Source: Peptococcaceae bacterium
GTDB lineage: Bacteria > Bacillota > Desulfitobacteriia > Desulfitobacteriales > Syntrophobotulaceae
Direction of reading: 5' to 3'
DNA: 62,284 nucleotides
NCBI GenBank assembly: GCA_012517475.1
Contig: JAAYUV010000097.1
Location: 1 to 62,284 of the forward strand
Numbering within the stretch: the first letter of the stretch is position 1; the number at the start of each line of letters is the position of its first letter. Below, piece by piece: positions 50,609-59,227 of the stretch. The translations under genes and the position numbers were made by a program. The notes beneath the pieces are model-generated. The model did no database searches and was not told the DNA's origin. It saw only the letters and a list, made by a program, of their open reading frames with translations.

Positions 50609-51303
50609 ATTTGCATAAACTTATTCTGACCAACAACGCCTGCTACAAAGCAGGCAAAACCATCACACCAAAAGGCATCATGGTGCACTCAACCGGAGCT
50701 AATAACCCCAATCTAAAACGCTACGTTGGGCCGGATGACGGATTGCTCGGCAAGAACCAGTATGACAACCACTGGAACCAGGATAAACCAGACGGCCAGC
50801 AGGTTTGCGTTCACGCTTTCATTGGAAAGCTGGCAGATGGCAAGATTGCCACTTACCAGACTCTTCCTTGGAATCATCGGGGCTGGCACGCCGGAGGCTC
50901 GGCAAACGACACACATATCGGCTTTGAAATCTGCGAGGATGGTTTGACCGATGCTTTCTATTTTAATAAGGTTTATACTGAGGCTGTGGAACTCTGCGTG
51001 TATCTTTGCAAACTCCATGGTTTGACAGAAAAGGATATCATCGGACACTATGAAGGCCATCAAAAAGGTATTGCTTCCAATCATGGTGACCCCAAGATTT
51101 GGTTTGCTAAGCATGGCAAAAGCATGGACAACTTTCGTGCAGCTGTTAAGGCGAGTTTGACCGTTGTCATGAAACCTACAGAAACAGAACCGCAAAAATA
51201 TTATCGAGTTCAGGTCGGCGCTTTTTCCTTAAAGACTAATGCTGAGAATATGCTGAAAGAACTAAAAGCTGCTGGGTTTGATGGTTATATCAAATACAAT
51301 TAA
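50605..51303 (+). CDS. Phage endolysin, N-acetylmuramoyl-L-alanine amidase
   Basis: A 232-residue protein. The N-terminal amidase_2 zinc domain shows GIMVHSTG (His28), WHAGG, HIGFEICED and GHYEGHQKGIASNHGDP. The C-terminal segment (YYRVQVGAFSLKTNAENMLKELKAAGFDGYIKYN) is an SPOR-type peptidoglycan-binding domain. It cuts the cell wall after the holin opens the membrane. No signal peptide, as expected for a holin-dependent endolysin. Confidence 0.93.
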   Translation: MNLHKLILTNNACYKAGKTITPKGIMVHSTGANNPNLKRYVGPDDGLLGKNQYDNHWNQDKPDGQQVCVHAFIGKLADGKIATYQTLPWNHRGWHAGGSANDTHIGFEICEDGLTDAFYFNKVYTEAVELCVYLCKLHGLTEKDIIGHYEGHQKGIASNHGDPKIWFAKHGKSMDNFRAAVKASLTVVMKPTETEPQKYYRVQVGAFSLKTNAENMLKELKAAGFDGYIKYN

Positions 51304-51320
51304 ATATCTGCTTGCCTTAT

Positions 51321-51362
51321 CCCACGAGAACAGCTTTTGTTTGTTTTCGTGGGACTTTTTAT
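51321..51362 (+). terminator. Terminator of the lysis operon
   Basis: CCCACGA (51321-51327) pairs with TCGTGGG (51347-51353). An inner GAACA/TGTTT pairing extends it, and seven or so T follow. It separates the late operon from the recombinase module. Confidence 0.8.
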
Positions 51363-51365
51363 TTT

Positions 51366-51433
51366 GACCCTGCGAATTTGCTGTTCTCATGAGCTACCTA
51401 TGAAGGCTCCAATAAAAGCCTTCAGAAAGGGAG
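51366..51433 (+). promoter_or_regulatory. Conserved structured leader motif, copy B
   Basis: GACCCTGCG (51366-51374), TGAGCTACCTATG (51390-51402) and hairpin TGAAGGCT (51401-51408)/AGCCTTCA (51417-51424), then GAAAGGGAG. Relative to copy A at 20189, about 30 of 37 leading bases match and the spacing is identical. The hairpin arms differ on both sides but remain paired. It leads to the SHOCT-protein and recombinase genes. Confidence 0.55.
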
Positions 51434-51441
51434 TGAATCAA

Positions 51442-51705
51442 TTGAACGAACAGCATAAAGAAGAAAGCAGCTTAAATTCAATGAGGCTGGCCACCGGTAC
51501 GGAAGAGGTGATTCCGTTTTCTCCACATGTGAAGTTAACCGACGAGCAACTTCTAAACGAGATTGATTATTGGCGATCGACAAAGCTTCTAAAAAATTTG
51601 CTTCAAGAAGGCTTTATTTCTGATTTCGAATTTAACAAAATTGACGCTTTAAATCGCGAAGCTTTCTCGCCGATTTTAGCACAGCTTATGCCCAGTAATC
51701 CTTGA
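51442..51705 (+). CDS. SHOCT-like protein preceding the recombinases
   Basis: An 87-residue protein whose C-terminal half has a short SHOCT-type helical hairpin (LLQEGFISDFEFNKIDALNREAFSPILAQL) after a basic-acidic linker. TTG 51442 follows AAAGGGAGTG. Small proteins of this kind regularly precede large serine recombinases in Clostridia prophages; a role as a recombination directionality or regulatory factor is possible but unproven. Confidence 0.65.
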   Translation: MNEQHKEESSLNSMRLATGTEEVIPFSPHVKLTDEQLLNEIDYWRSTKLLKNLLQEGFISDFEFNKIDALNREAFSPILAQLMPSNP

Positions 51706-51755
51706 TATATCGGATGTTCAGAGGTAATATGTCTCACCCCAAGGAGGTGAAAATA

Positions 51756-53318
51756 GTGAGAAAGGTGACAAAAATTGTAGGAAATAATGCGCTTATAAAC
51801 ATGCAGCCGAAACTTAGGGTAGCAGCATACTGCCGTGTATCCACAGCCAGTGATGAGCAGCTTATCAGCCTTGAGGCACAAAAGGCCCATTATGAAAATT
51901 ACATCCGTTCCAATGACGAATGGGAGTATGTGGGTCTTTATTATGACGAAGGAATCACGGGTACAAAAAAGGATGTCCGTGCCGGACTTCTTTCTATGAT
52001 TGCTGATTGTGAGGACGGCAAGATAGAGTTCATCATTACCAAGTCTATCAGCCGATTTGCGAGAAATACTACAGACTGCTTGGAGATGGTTCGCAAACTG
52101 ATCGGCCTTGGGGTTCATATTTATTTTGAGAAAGAAAACATCAATACGGGGACAATGGAAAGCGAGTTGATGCTCTCTATTTTAAGCGGACTTGCAGAAA
52201 GCGAATCGATTTCCATTTCAGAAAATACGAAGTGGGCCATTCAAAGACGATTTCAAAACGGAACCTTTAAAATTTCCTATCCACCCTATGGCTATCAAAA
52301 CATGGATGGTCAAATGATAGTAATTCCTAAGCAGGCTGAAATTGTAAAGTATATTTTTGCAGAAGTGTTATCGGGTAAAGGTACACAGAAAGTTGCAAAT
52401 GATCTTAATCAAAAGGGTATCCCTTCAAAAAAAGGTGGCCGTTGGACGGCTACTACCATTCGAGGAATTTTGACTAATGAAAAATATACTGGTGATGTAC
52501 TTTTGCAAAAGACCTATACTGACAGCCATTTTAACAGGCACACCAATTACGGTGAGAAAAATATGTACTTAGTAGAAAACCATCATGAGGCAATTATTAG
52601 CCATGAAGATTTTGAAGCTGTAGATGTCGTTCTCAATCAGAGAGCAAAGGAAAAAGGCATCGAAAAGCGCAACAGTAAATATCAAAACCGATATTCCTTT
52701 TCTGGCAAAATTATTTGCTCGGAATGTGGCAGTACCTTTAAAAGACGAATTCATTCATCTGGAAGAAAATATGTTGCTTGGTGCTGTAGTAAGCATATAG
52801 GCAATATAACGGAATGTTCTATGCAGTTCATTCGAGATGAAGATATAAAGACTGCTTTTGTTACGATGATGAATAAACTCATTTACGGTCAGAAGTTCAT
52901 ATTAAGACCACTTTTGAATGGGTTACGTAACCAGAATAATGTAGCGAGTTTTCGTAGAATTGAAGAGTTGGAAACTAAGATTGAAAACAACATGGAGCAG
53001 AGCAAGATGCTGACGGGTTTAATGGCCAAAGGATATCTGAAACCTGCTCTGTTTAATAAAGAAAAGAATTCATTGGAAGCAGAAAGAGAAAGTCTTCTTG
53101 CTGAAAAGGATCAACTTACTCACTCTGTAAACGGCAATTTTGCAAAAATGGAGGAAGTTGATCGTCTGCTCAAGTTTGCTACTAAGACCAAAACGCTCAC
53201 AGCCTATGAGGATGAGCTGTTTGAAAATTACGTGGAGAAGATTATTGTCTTTTCAAGGGAGGAAATTGGATTTGAATTAAAGTGTGGAATCACATTGAAG
53301 GAAAGGTTGGTGAATTAG
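51756..53318 (+). CDS. Large serine recombinase, first of three
   Basis: About 520 residues. The resolvase catalytic domain has the nucleophile in YCRVSTASDEQ, with SRFARNTTD further on. Then come the recombinase domain (GTQKVANDLNQKGIPSKKGGRW), the zinc domain (CSECGSTF ... CCSKH) and a C-terminal coiled coil. It should carry out site-specific integration of the element. GTG 51756 follows AAGGAGGTG; the frame is open upstream without a site. It is directly followed by a catalytic-domain-less partner. Confidence 0.92.
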   Translation: MRKVTKIVGNNALINMQPKLRVAAYCRVSTASDEQLISLEAQKAHYENYIRSNDEWEYVGLYYDEGITGTKKDVRAGLLSMIADCEDGKIEFIITKSISRFARNTTDCLEMVRKLIGLGVHIYFEKENINTGTMESELMLSILSGLAESESISISENTKWAIQRRFQNGTFKISYPPYGYQNMDGQMIVIPKQAEIVKYIFAEVLSGKGTQKVANDLNQKGIPSKKGGRWTATTIRGILTNEKYTGDVLLQKTYTDSHFNRHTNYGEKNMYLVENHHEAIISHEDFEAVDVVLNQRAKEKGIEKRNSKYQNRYSFSGKIICSECGSTFKRRIHSSGRKYVAWCCSKHIGNITECSMQFIRDEDIKTAFVTMMNKLIYGQKFILRPLLNGLRNQNNVASFRRIEELETKIENNMEQSKMLTGLMAKGYLKPALFNKEKNSLEAERESLLAEKDQLTHSVNGNFAKMEEVDRLLKFATKTKTLTAYEDELFENYVEKIIVFSREEIGFELKCGITLKERLVN

Positions 53319-53732
53319 ATGGGTCACATGCCCTATGGATATAGAATTGAAAACGGTAAGGCTGCTGTAGATGATATAGCAGCAGAGCAGGTAAAAGAAT
53401 TATTTTCAGGATACTTGGCAGGACTTTCCTTGAAGGATGCTGCTAAAAAAGCTGGGATAGACTGCTACCATGCCACAGTAAGTAAGATGTTACAGAATAA
53501 GCACTACCTTGGCGATGAATTCTACCCTCCAATTATTGATGAGGAGACATTTGAAAAAGCAAGTTTAGAAAAACAAAAACGAGCAGAAAAGCTCGGAAGG
53601 ATATGGGAACCTAAAGATGTGCCGGAAACGGATTATTCTGTAAAGTTCAAAGCAAAACCTCTGGTGCAAAAATATGACGACCCATACAAGCAGGCGGAAT
53701 ATGCCTACAGTTTAATAGAAAGTGAGGTGTAA
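53319..53732 (+). CDS. Recombinase-domain protein lacking the catalytic domain
   Basis: A 137-residue protein that begins with the GHMPYGYRIENGK segment normally found after the catalytic domain of serine recombinases. It continues with a recombinase domain (LSLKDAAKKAGIDCYHATVSKMLQNKHYLGDEFYPPIIDEETFEKA) and stops. No catalytic serine region is present. It starts at the base after the first recombinase stop. The same three-gene layout is known in other Firmicute elements, so it is probably a true DNA-binding accessory, not a fragment. Confidence 0.8.
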   Translation: MGHMPYGYRIENGKAAVDDIAAEQVKELFSGYLAGLSLKDAAKKAGIDCYHATVSKMLQNKHYLGDEFYPPIIDEETFEKASLEKQKRAEKLGRIWEPKDVPETDYSVKFKAKPLVQKYDDPYKQAEYAYSLIESEV

Positions 53733-53735
53733 CAA

Positions 53736-55307
53736 GTGGCGGTAAGTAGGAATGTAACAGTGATTCCGGCAATTAAACGGGTTGGAAATAATAAAAATAG
53801 TGAAAGCAAACCCAAAATACGAGTGGCTGCTTATTGTCGTGTTTCAACGGATAGTGAGGAGCAGGCTTCAAGTTATGAAATTCAGATTGAGCATTATACA
53901 AACTATATTAAGAAGAACAAGGAATGGGAATTGGCAGGTATTTTTGCGGATGACGGCATCACAGGCACAAATACCAAGAAGCGTGATGAATTCAACCGTA
54001 TGATTGAAGCGTGTATGGCAGGAAATATTGATATGATCATCACAAAATCCATCAGCCGATTTGCCAGAAACACGTTGGACTGCCTTAAGTACATCCGTCA
54101 GTTAAAGGATAAAAACATTGCTGTGTTCTTCGAGAAAGAGAATATCAACACCATGGATTCTAAGGGTGAAGTCCTGCTGACCATTATGGCATCCCTTGCC
54201 CAACAGGAAAGCCAATCCTTAAGCCAGAACGTTAAGCTAGGTATTCAGTATCGCTATCAGCAAGGTGAAGTTCAGGTCAACCACAAGCGTTTCCTTGGAT
54301 ACACCAAGGATGAAAACAAGCAACTAGTGATTGACCCAGAGGGTGCTGAGGTTGTTAAACGGATTTACAGGGAGTACCTTGAGGGGGCGAGCCTTTTACA
54401 GATAGCAAGAGGACTAGAAGCAGACGGTATACTTACGGCGGCAGGCAAAGCCAAATGGAGACCGGAAACACTGAAAAAGATACTGCAGAATGAAAAGTAC
54501 ATCGGTGATGCCCTTCTACAAAAAACATATACGGTTGATTTCCTTTCTAAAAAGCGAGTCAAGAATAACGGCATCGTTCCCCAGTATTATGTGGAAAACA
54601 GCCATGAACCTATCATTCCCCGTGACCTTTTTATGCAGGTTCAAGAAGAGATGGTTCGAAGAGCGAATCTTCGTGGCGGTAAAGGCGGTAAAAAGCGGGT
54701 CTATAGCAGCAAGTATGCTTTATCGAGTATTGTTTACTGCGGACAGTGCGGCGATATTTACCGACGGGTACACTGGAATAACCGAGGTTACAAGTCTATT
54801 GTTTGGAGATGCGTCAGCCGTTTGGAGGAAAAAGGGTCTGAATGCACTGCCCCTACCATAAACGAGGAAACATTACAGACAGCAGTTGTTAAGGCTATTA
54901 ACGAACTTTTGGCTACCAAAGAACCCTTCCTCTCAACGCTACAGAAAAACATAGCTACTGTACTTAATGAAGAAAATGATAATGCAACAGATGATATTGA
55001 TAGCAAATTGGAAGAATTACAACAACAGCTTCTTATACAAGCAAAGTCCAAGAATGACTATGAAGATGTGGCTGATGAAATTTACCGCCTTCGGGAAATG
55101 AAGAAAAATTCACTGGTTGAAAATGCAGAGCGAGAAGGAAAAAGGCAACGAATCGCTGAAATGACTGATTTCTTGAATGAACAATCCTACGAGTTGGAGG
55201 AATATGATGAGCAGTTAGTAAGGCGGCTTATTGAAAAAGTAACGATATATGAAGATAAGCTCACCGTTGAATTCAAGTCTGGGATTGAGATTGACGAAGA
55301 GATATAG
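53736..55307 (+). CDS. Large serine recombinase, third of the module
   Basis: A 523-residue protein. The catalytic domain has [18 protein letters not shown] and [12 protein letters not shown]. It continues with a recombinase domain ([49 protein letters not shown]), a zinc ribbon ([11 protein letters not shown]) and a coiled coil. It is related to but clearly distinct from the first recombinase, suggesting that the two catalytic enzymes act as a heteromeric integrase with the small middle protein. GTG 53736 has GTGAGGTG. The element's terminator follows. Confidence 0.92.
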   Translation: MAVSRNVTVIPAIKRVGNNKNSESKPKIRVAAYCRVSTDSEEQASSYEIQIEHYTNYIKKNKEWELAGIFADDGITGTNTKKRDEFNRMIEACMAGNIDMIITKSISRFARNTLDCLKYIRQLKDKNIAVFFEKENINTMDSKGEVLLTIMASLAQQESQSLSQNVKLGIQYRYQQGEVQVNHKRFLGYTKDENKQLVIDPEGAEVVKRIYREYLEGASLLQIARGLEADGILTAAGKAKWRPETLKKILQNEKYIGDALLQKTYTVDFLSKKRVKNNGIVPQYYVENSHEPIIPRDLFMQVQEEMVRRANLRGGKGGKKRVYSSKYALSSIVYCGQCGDIYRRVHWNNRGYKSIVWRCVSRLEEKGSECTAPTINEETLQTAVVKAINELLATKEPFLSTLQKNIATVLNEENDNATDDIDSKLEELQQQLLIQAKSKNDYEDVADEIYRLREMKKNSLVENAEREGKRQRIAEMTDFLNEQSYELEEYDEQLVRRLIEKVTIYEDKLTVEFKSGIEIDEEI

Positions 55308-55314
55308 AATATTA

Positions 55315-55351
55315 ACCGCCAATTAAGGGCTATCACCATTTGGCGGTTTTT
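55315..55351 (+). terminator. Terminator of the recombinase operon
   Basis: ACCGCCAA (55315-55322) pairs with TTGGCGGT (55340-55347), followed by TTTT. It insulates the recombinases from the resistance operon that starts 25 bases later. Confidence 0.8.
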
Positions 55352-55374
55352 AATGGATTTTTTTAATTTAAAAG

Positions 55375-55403
55375 TTGCTTAAAATGACTTATTGTGTTAA
55401 AAT
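55375..55403 (+). promoter_or_regulatory. Promoter of the mef-msr(D) operon
   Basis: TTGCTT (55375-55380), a 17-base spacer and TAAAAT (55398-55403) with a TGT extension. The RNA would start about 35 bases before the MTASMRLR leader peptide. Confidence 0.65.
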
Positions 55404-55443
55404 ATATGATGATCCAAATAAGAATTTAGGAGGAACCGAAACT

Positions 55444-55470
55444 ATGACAGCCTCAATGCGTTTAAGATAA
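55444..55470 (+). CDS. Macrolide-sensing leader peptide MTASMRLR
   Basis: ATG 55444 encodes MTASMRLR and stops, preceded by GGAGGA. This is the exact leader peptide described upstream of mef genes in streptococcal Mega-type elements. There a macrolide-bound ribosome stalls on it and relieves transcription attenuation. Only eight residues long, but its identity and place leave little doubt. Confidence 0.88.
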   Translation: MTASMRLR

Positions 55471-55480
55471 GCTGGCAATA

Positions 55481-55517
55481 AAAAAAGCAGAATCTATCCC
55501 CGATGATAGGCTTTTTT
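55481..55517 (+). terminator. Attenuator terminator of the mef leader
   Basis: AAAAAAGC (55481-55488) and CTATC (55494-55498) pair with GATAG (55505-55509) and GCTTTTTT (55510-55517). It lies eleven bases behind the leader peptide stop, so ribosome stalling on the leader can affect its folding. Confidence 0.75.
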
Positions 55518-55631
55518 GTTGTGCTTATTTATACGATATTGAGCATTCATTAGTTACGGTGAGGATATAGGTTATTAAACTATACCTTTATTTAACTATG
55601 TCTTTAATATGAATGTTTCCAAATTGTATGT

Positions 55632-55675
55632 ATGCAGACCAAAAGCCACATTGTGGATTTAGGCCTGCATTTTTT
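55632..55675 (+). terminator. Second hairpin terminator before mef
   Basis: ATGCAG (55632-55637) pairs with CTGCAT (55665-55670). An inner CCACA-TT-GTGG stem lies between them, followed by TTTTT. It lies 60 bases before the mef ribosome site and may add to the attenuation. Confidence 0.6.
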
Positions 55676-55737
55676 ATTGCCTAGAATGCTATTCAAAATA
55701 GAAATTCAAGCAAAATAATATGCAGGAGATAATATAA

Positions 55738-56964
55738 ATGGAAAAATACAACAATTGGAAACTTAAGTTTTATACAATATGGGCAGGGCAAGCAGTATCA
55801 TTAATCACTAGTGCCATCCTGCAAATGGCGATTATTTTTTACCTTACAGAAAAAACTGGATCTGCGATGGTCTTGTCTATGGCTTCACTAGTAGGTTTTT
55901 TACCCTATGCGGTCTTTGGACCTGCAATTGGTGTGCTAGTGGATCGTCATGATAGGAAGAAGATAATGATTGGTGCTGATTTAATTATCGCAGCAGCTGG
56001 TGCAGTGCTTGCTATTGTTGCATTCTATATGGAGCTACCTGTCTGGATGGTTATGATAGTATTGTTTATCCGTAGCATTGGAACAGCTTTTCATACCCCA
56101 GCACTCAATTCGGTTACACCACTTTTAGTACCAGAAGAGCAGCTAACGAAATGCGCAGGCTATAGTCAGTCTTTGCAGTCTATAAGCTATATTGTTAGTC
56201 CGGCAGTTGCAGCACTCTTATACTCCGTTTGGGATTTAAATGCTATTATTGCCATCGACGTATTGGGTGCTGTGATTGCATCTATTACGGTAGCAATTGT
56301 ACGTATACCTAAGCTGGGTGATCGAGTGCAAAGTTTGGAACCAAATTTCATAAGAGAAATGAAAGAAGGAATTGTCGTTCTGAGACAAAACAAAGGATTG
56401 TTTGCCTTATTACTCTTAGGAACACTATATACTTTTGTTTATATGCCAATTAATGCACTATTTCCTTTAATAAGCATGGATTACTTTAATGGAACACCTG
56501 TGCATATTTCTATTACGGAAATTTCCTTTGCATCTGGAATGTTAGCAGGAGGCTTATTGTTAGGAAGATTAGGGAGCTTCGAAAAGCGTGTATTACTAAT
56601 AACAAGTTCTTTTTTTATAATGGGGGCCAGTTTAGCCGTTTCGGGAATACTTCCTCCAAATGGATTTGTAATATTTGTAGTTTGCTGTGCAATAATGGGG
56701 CTTTCGGTGCCTTTTTATAGCGGTGTGCAAACAGCTCTTTTTCAGGAGAAAATTAAGCCTGAATATTTAGGACGTGTATTTTCTTTGACCGGAAGTATCA
56801 TGTCACTTGCTATGCCAATTGGGTTAATTCTATCTGGGTTCTTTGCTGATAGAATCGGTGTAAATCATTGGTTTTTACTATCAGGTGTTTTAATTATTGG
56901 CATTGCCATAGCTTGCCCCATGATAACTGAGGTTAGAAAATTAGATTTAAAACAAAATTCATAG
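55738..56964 (+). CDS. mef: Mef-type macrolide efflux MFS transporter
   Basis: A 408-residue major facilitator protein with 12 predicted membrane helices. From memory it is very close to streptococcal Mef(A)/(E): it shares MEKYNNWK at the start, GPAIGVLVDRHDRKKIMIGADLIIAAAG and YSQSLQSISYIVSPAVAALLYSVWDLN, with scattered substitutions. It pumps 14- and 15-membered macrolides out of the cell, in partnership with Msr(D). ATG 55738 follows GCAGGAG. Its base composition is AT-richer than the prophage, which fits separate origin. Regulation is by the leader peptide upstream. Confidence 0.93.
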   Translation: MEKYNNWKLKFYTIWAGQAVSLITSAILQMAIIFYLTEKTGSAMVLSMASLVGFLPYAVFGPAIGVLVDRHDRKKIMIGADLIIAAAGAVLAIVAFYMELPVWMVMIVLFIRSIGTAFHTPALNSVTPLLVPEEQLTKCAGYSQSLQSISYIVSPAVAALLYSVWDLNAIIAIDVLGAVIASITVAIVRIPKLGDRVQSLEPNFIREMKEGIVVLRQNKGLFALLLLGTLYTFVYMPINALFPLISMDYFNGTPVHISITEISFASGMLAGGLLLGRLGSFEKRVLLITSSFFIMGASLAVSGILPPNGFVIFVVCCAIMGLSVPFYSGVQTALFQEKIKPEYLGRVFSLTGSIMSLAMPIGLILSGFFADRIGVNHWFLLSGVLIIGIAIACPMITEVRKLDLKQNS

Positions 56965-56978
56965 GAGGGACCATATTT

Positions 56979-56999
56979 ATGTATTTAATTTTCATGTAA
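56979..56999 (+). CDS. Macrolide-sensing leader peptide MYLIFM
   Basis: ATG 56979 encodes MYLIFM and stops, preceded by TAGGAGGGA. It is identical to the msr(D) leader peptide known from streptococci, where macrolide-dependent stalling induces msr(D). Its presence gives msr(D) a second, separate control point in the operon. Confidence 0.88.
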   Translation: MYLIFM

Positions 57000-57015
57000 T
57001 TCTTCCTGCTAAAAT

Positions 57016-57033
57016 CGCAGGGTTTTCCCTGCG
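57016..57033 (+). terminator. Attenuator hairpin of msr(D)
   Basis: CGCAGGG-TTTT-CCCTGCG, a perfect 7-base stem 17 bases after the MYLIFM stop. No long T run follows, so alternative pairing with downstream GCGATTATAG or Rho-type action may be involved. Confidence 0.65.
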
Positions 57034-57077
57034 TACAAGCAAAAGAAAACATGCGATTATAGACAGGAGGAAATGTT

Positions 57078-58541
57078 ATGGAATTGATATTAAAAGCAAA
57101 AGACATTCGTGTGGAATTCAAAGGACGCGACGTTTTAGATATAAATGAATTAGAAGTATATGATTATGACCGTATTGGTTTAGTAGGAGCAAATGGTGCT
57201 GGAAAAAGCACTTTACTCAGGGTACTTTTAGGAGAATTAACTCCCCCAGGATGTAAAATGAATCGTCTGGGTGAACTTGCCTATATTCCCCAGTTGGACG
57301 AAGTAACTTTGCAGGTGGAAAAAGATTTTGCACTTGTAGGCAAGCTCGGTGTTGAGCAATTAGATATACAGACCATGAGCGGTGGTGAAGAAACAAGGCT
57401 TAAAATAGCACAGGCCTTATCGGCACAGGTTCATGGTATTTTAGCGGATGAACCTACGAGCCATTTAGACCGTGAAGGAATTGATTTTCTAATTGGACAG
57501 CTAAAATATTTTACAGGTGCACTGTTAGTTATTAGCCATGACCGCTATTTTCTTGATGAAATAGTAGATAAAATATGGGAACTGAAAGATGGCAAAATCA
57601 CTGAGTATTGGGGAAACTATTCTGATTATCTTCGTCAGAAAGAGGAAGAACGCAAGAGCCAAGCTGCAGAATACGAACAATTTATTGCGGAACGTGCCCG
57701 ATTGGAAAGGGCTGCGGAGGAAAAGCGAAAACAGGCTCGTAAAATAGAACAGAAGGCGAAAGGTGCTTCAAAGAAAAAAAGTACTGAAGGCGGAGGGCGT
57801 TTAGCTCATCAAAAATCAATAGGAAGTAAGGAAAAAAAGATGCATAATGCCGCTAAATCCCTAGAGCACAGGATTGCAGCCTTAGGAAATGTAGAAGCTC
57901 CGGAAGACATTCGCAGAATTCGTTTCAGGCAAAGTAAAGCATTGGAGCTCCATAATCCATACCCTATAGTCGGTACGGAAATTAATAAAATATTTGGGGA
58001 TAAGGCACTGTTTGAAAATGCATCTTTTCAAATTCCTCTAGGAGCAAAAGTGGCGTTAACTGGTGGTAATGGAACCGGAAAAACAACTTTAATCCAAATG
58101 ATCTTAAACCATGAAGAAGGAATTTCTATTTCACCTAAGGCAAAAATAGGTTACTTTGCACAGAATGGTTACAAGTACAACAGTAATCAGAATGTCATGG
58201 AGTTTATGCAGGAGGATTGTGATTACAATATATCAGAAATTCGTTCAGTGCTAGCATCTATGGGGTTCAAACAGAACGATATTGGAAAAAGCTTATCTGT
58301 TTTAAGCGGTGGAGAAATTATAAAATTGTTGCTAGCTAAAATGCTCATGGGTAGATATAACATCCTACTAATGGATGAACCCAGTAACTTCCTTGACATA
58401 CCAAGTTTAGAGGCTTTGGAAATACTAATGAAGGAGTATGCCGGAACTATCGTGTTTATCACCCACGATAAACGCTTACTCGAAAATGTAGCTGATGTAG
58501 TTTATGAAATTAGAGATAAGAAAATAAATCTGAAACATTAA
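57078..58541 (+). CDS. msr(D): ABC-F ribosome protection protein Msr(D)
   Basis: A 487-residue protein with two ABC domains and no membrane part. Walker [10 protein letters not shown] and signature MSGGEE in the first domain; [10 protein letters not shown] and VLSGGE in the second. The charged interdomain linker (about residues 185-260) reaches toward the peptidyl transferase centre. It matches, from memory, streptococcal Msr(D)/Mel nearly throughout. It displaces macrolides and ketolides from the ribosome, working with Mef. ATG 57078 follows AGGAGGA. Confidence 0.94.
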   Translation: MELILKAKDIRVEFKGRDVLDINELEVYDYDRIGLVGANGAGKSTLLRVLLGELTPPGCKMNRLGELAYIPQLDEVTLQVEKDFALVGKLGVEQLDIQTMSGGEETRLKIAQALSAQVHGILADEPTSHLDREGIDFLIGQLKYFTGALLVISHDRYFLDEIVDKIWELKDGKITEYWGNYSDYLRQKEEERKSQAAEYEQFIAERARLERAAEEKRKQARKIEQKAKGASKKKSTEGGGRLAHQKSIGSKEKKMHNAAKSLEHRIAALGNVEAPEDIRRIRFRQSKALELHNPYPIVGTEINKIFGDKALFENASFQIPLGAKVALTGGNGTGKTTLIQMILNHEEGISISPKAKIGYFAQNGYKYNSNQNVMEFMQEDCDYNISEIRSVLASMGFKQNDIGKSLSVLSGGEIIKLLLAKMLMGRYNILLMDEPSNFLDIPSLEALEILMKEYAGTIVFITHDKRLLENVADVVYEIRDKKINLKH

Positions 58542-58551
58542 ATTTAAGGTA

Positions 58552-58586
58552 GTCGCTGGTCAGTATAGTCTGTTCTGGCTGGCGGC
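58552..58586 (+). terminator. Hairpin after msr(D)
   Basis: Twelve positions (58552-58563 with 58575-58586) pair fully when G-T pairs are allowed, with an 11-base loop. There is no T run, so it is a weak or imperfect terminator. Confidence 0.4.
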
Positions 58587-58658
58587 TCCATTGTTAAAAA
58601 GTATAAAGACTTTTTTCTAAAAATATTATTCGTTGAGAATGAGATTGGAGGGTTTATA

Positions 58659-59192
58659 TTGTTTATACGAGTAGTTCCGTACGACCCCTTTTGGGAAGTA
58701 GAGTATGAAAATGAATCACAGAAGATAAAGAATATATTGAAGGATATATTGGTGGAGGTTTACCATATTGGCAGTACAGCAGTCAAAGGGTTAGCCGCTA
58801 AATCAATCATTGATATAATGCCCGTAGTGACAAATATTAGTTTGGTTGATAAGCATAACAAAGAATTTGTAGCGATTGGTTATGAGTGTATGGGTGAGTT
58901 TGGTATTGAAGGACGTAGATATTTCCGCAAAGGCGGCGATAACAGGACACACCAGATTCATATTTTTGAGCAAAGCAATCACAAAGATATTAATAGGCAT
59001 ATAGCAGTAAGGGACTTTCTGCGTACACATCCAGACATCGCTTTAGAGTATGGTGAATTAAAGATGGAGCTGGTTTATCGATTCTCGGAGGATATTGAAG
59101 GCTACTGCACTGGTAAGGATGCATTTGTAAAGCAACTAGAAAAGGATGCTTTGCTATGGTATCAAAATAATGAATCATATAAAACACGATAG
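58659..59192 (+). CDS. GrpB family nucleotidyltransferase-like protein
   Basis: A 177-residue protein with the GrpB pattern: VEVYHIGSTAVKGLAAKSIIDIMP, then RRYFRKGGDNRTHQIHIFE and DFLRTHPDIALEYGELK. These proteins have a nucleotidyltransferase fold (GS motif and Asp) and are often found among resistance genes in Gram-positives; their substrate is unsettled. TTG 58659 follows GGAGGG. It lies between msr(D) and the acetyltransferase. Confidence 0.82.
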   Translation: MFIRVVPYDPFWEVEYENESQKIKNILKDILVEVYHIGSTAVKGLAAKSIIDIMPVVTNISLVDKHNKEFVAIGYECMGEFGIEGRRYFRKGGDNRTHQIHIFEQSNHKDINRHIAVRDFLRTHPDIALEYGELKMELVYRFSEDIEGYCTGKDAFVKQLEKDALLWYQNNESYKTR

Positions 59193-59227
59193 AAAACATA
59201 TAAAAGTATGAAAGAGAGGTGTATCCT

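Noticed and set aside
53319-53732. Middle recombinase as a degraded fragment of its neighbour
   Set aside because: It has its own start, intact frame and tight coupling on both sides. The same three-gene arrangement is known in other Firmicute elements.
55308-55374. Right end of the element directly after the recombinases
   Set aside because: No rlmD-like sequence or repeat of the left end is seen there. The matching sequence appears only at 62.0-62.1 kb. It remains possible as an older boundary.
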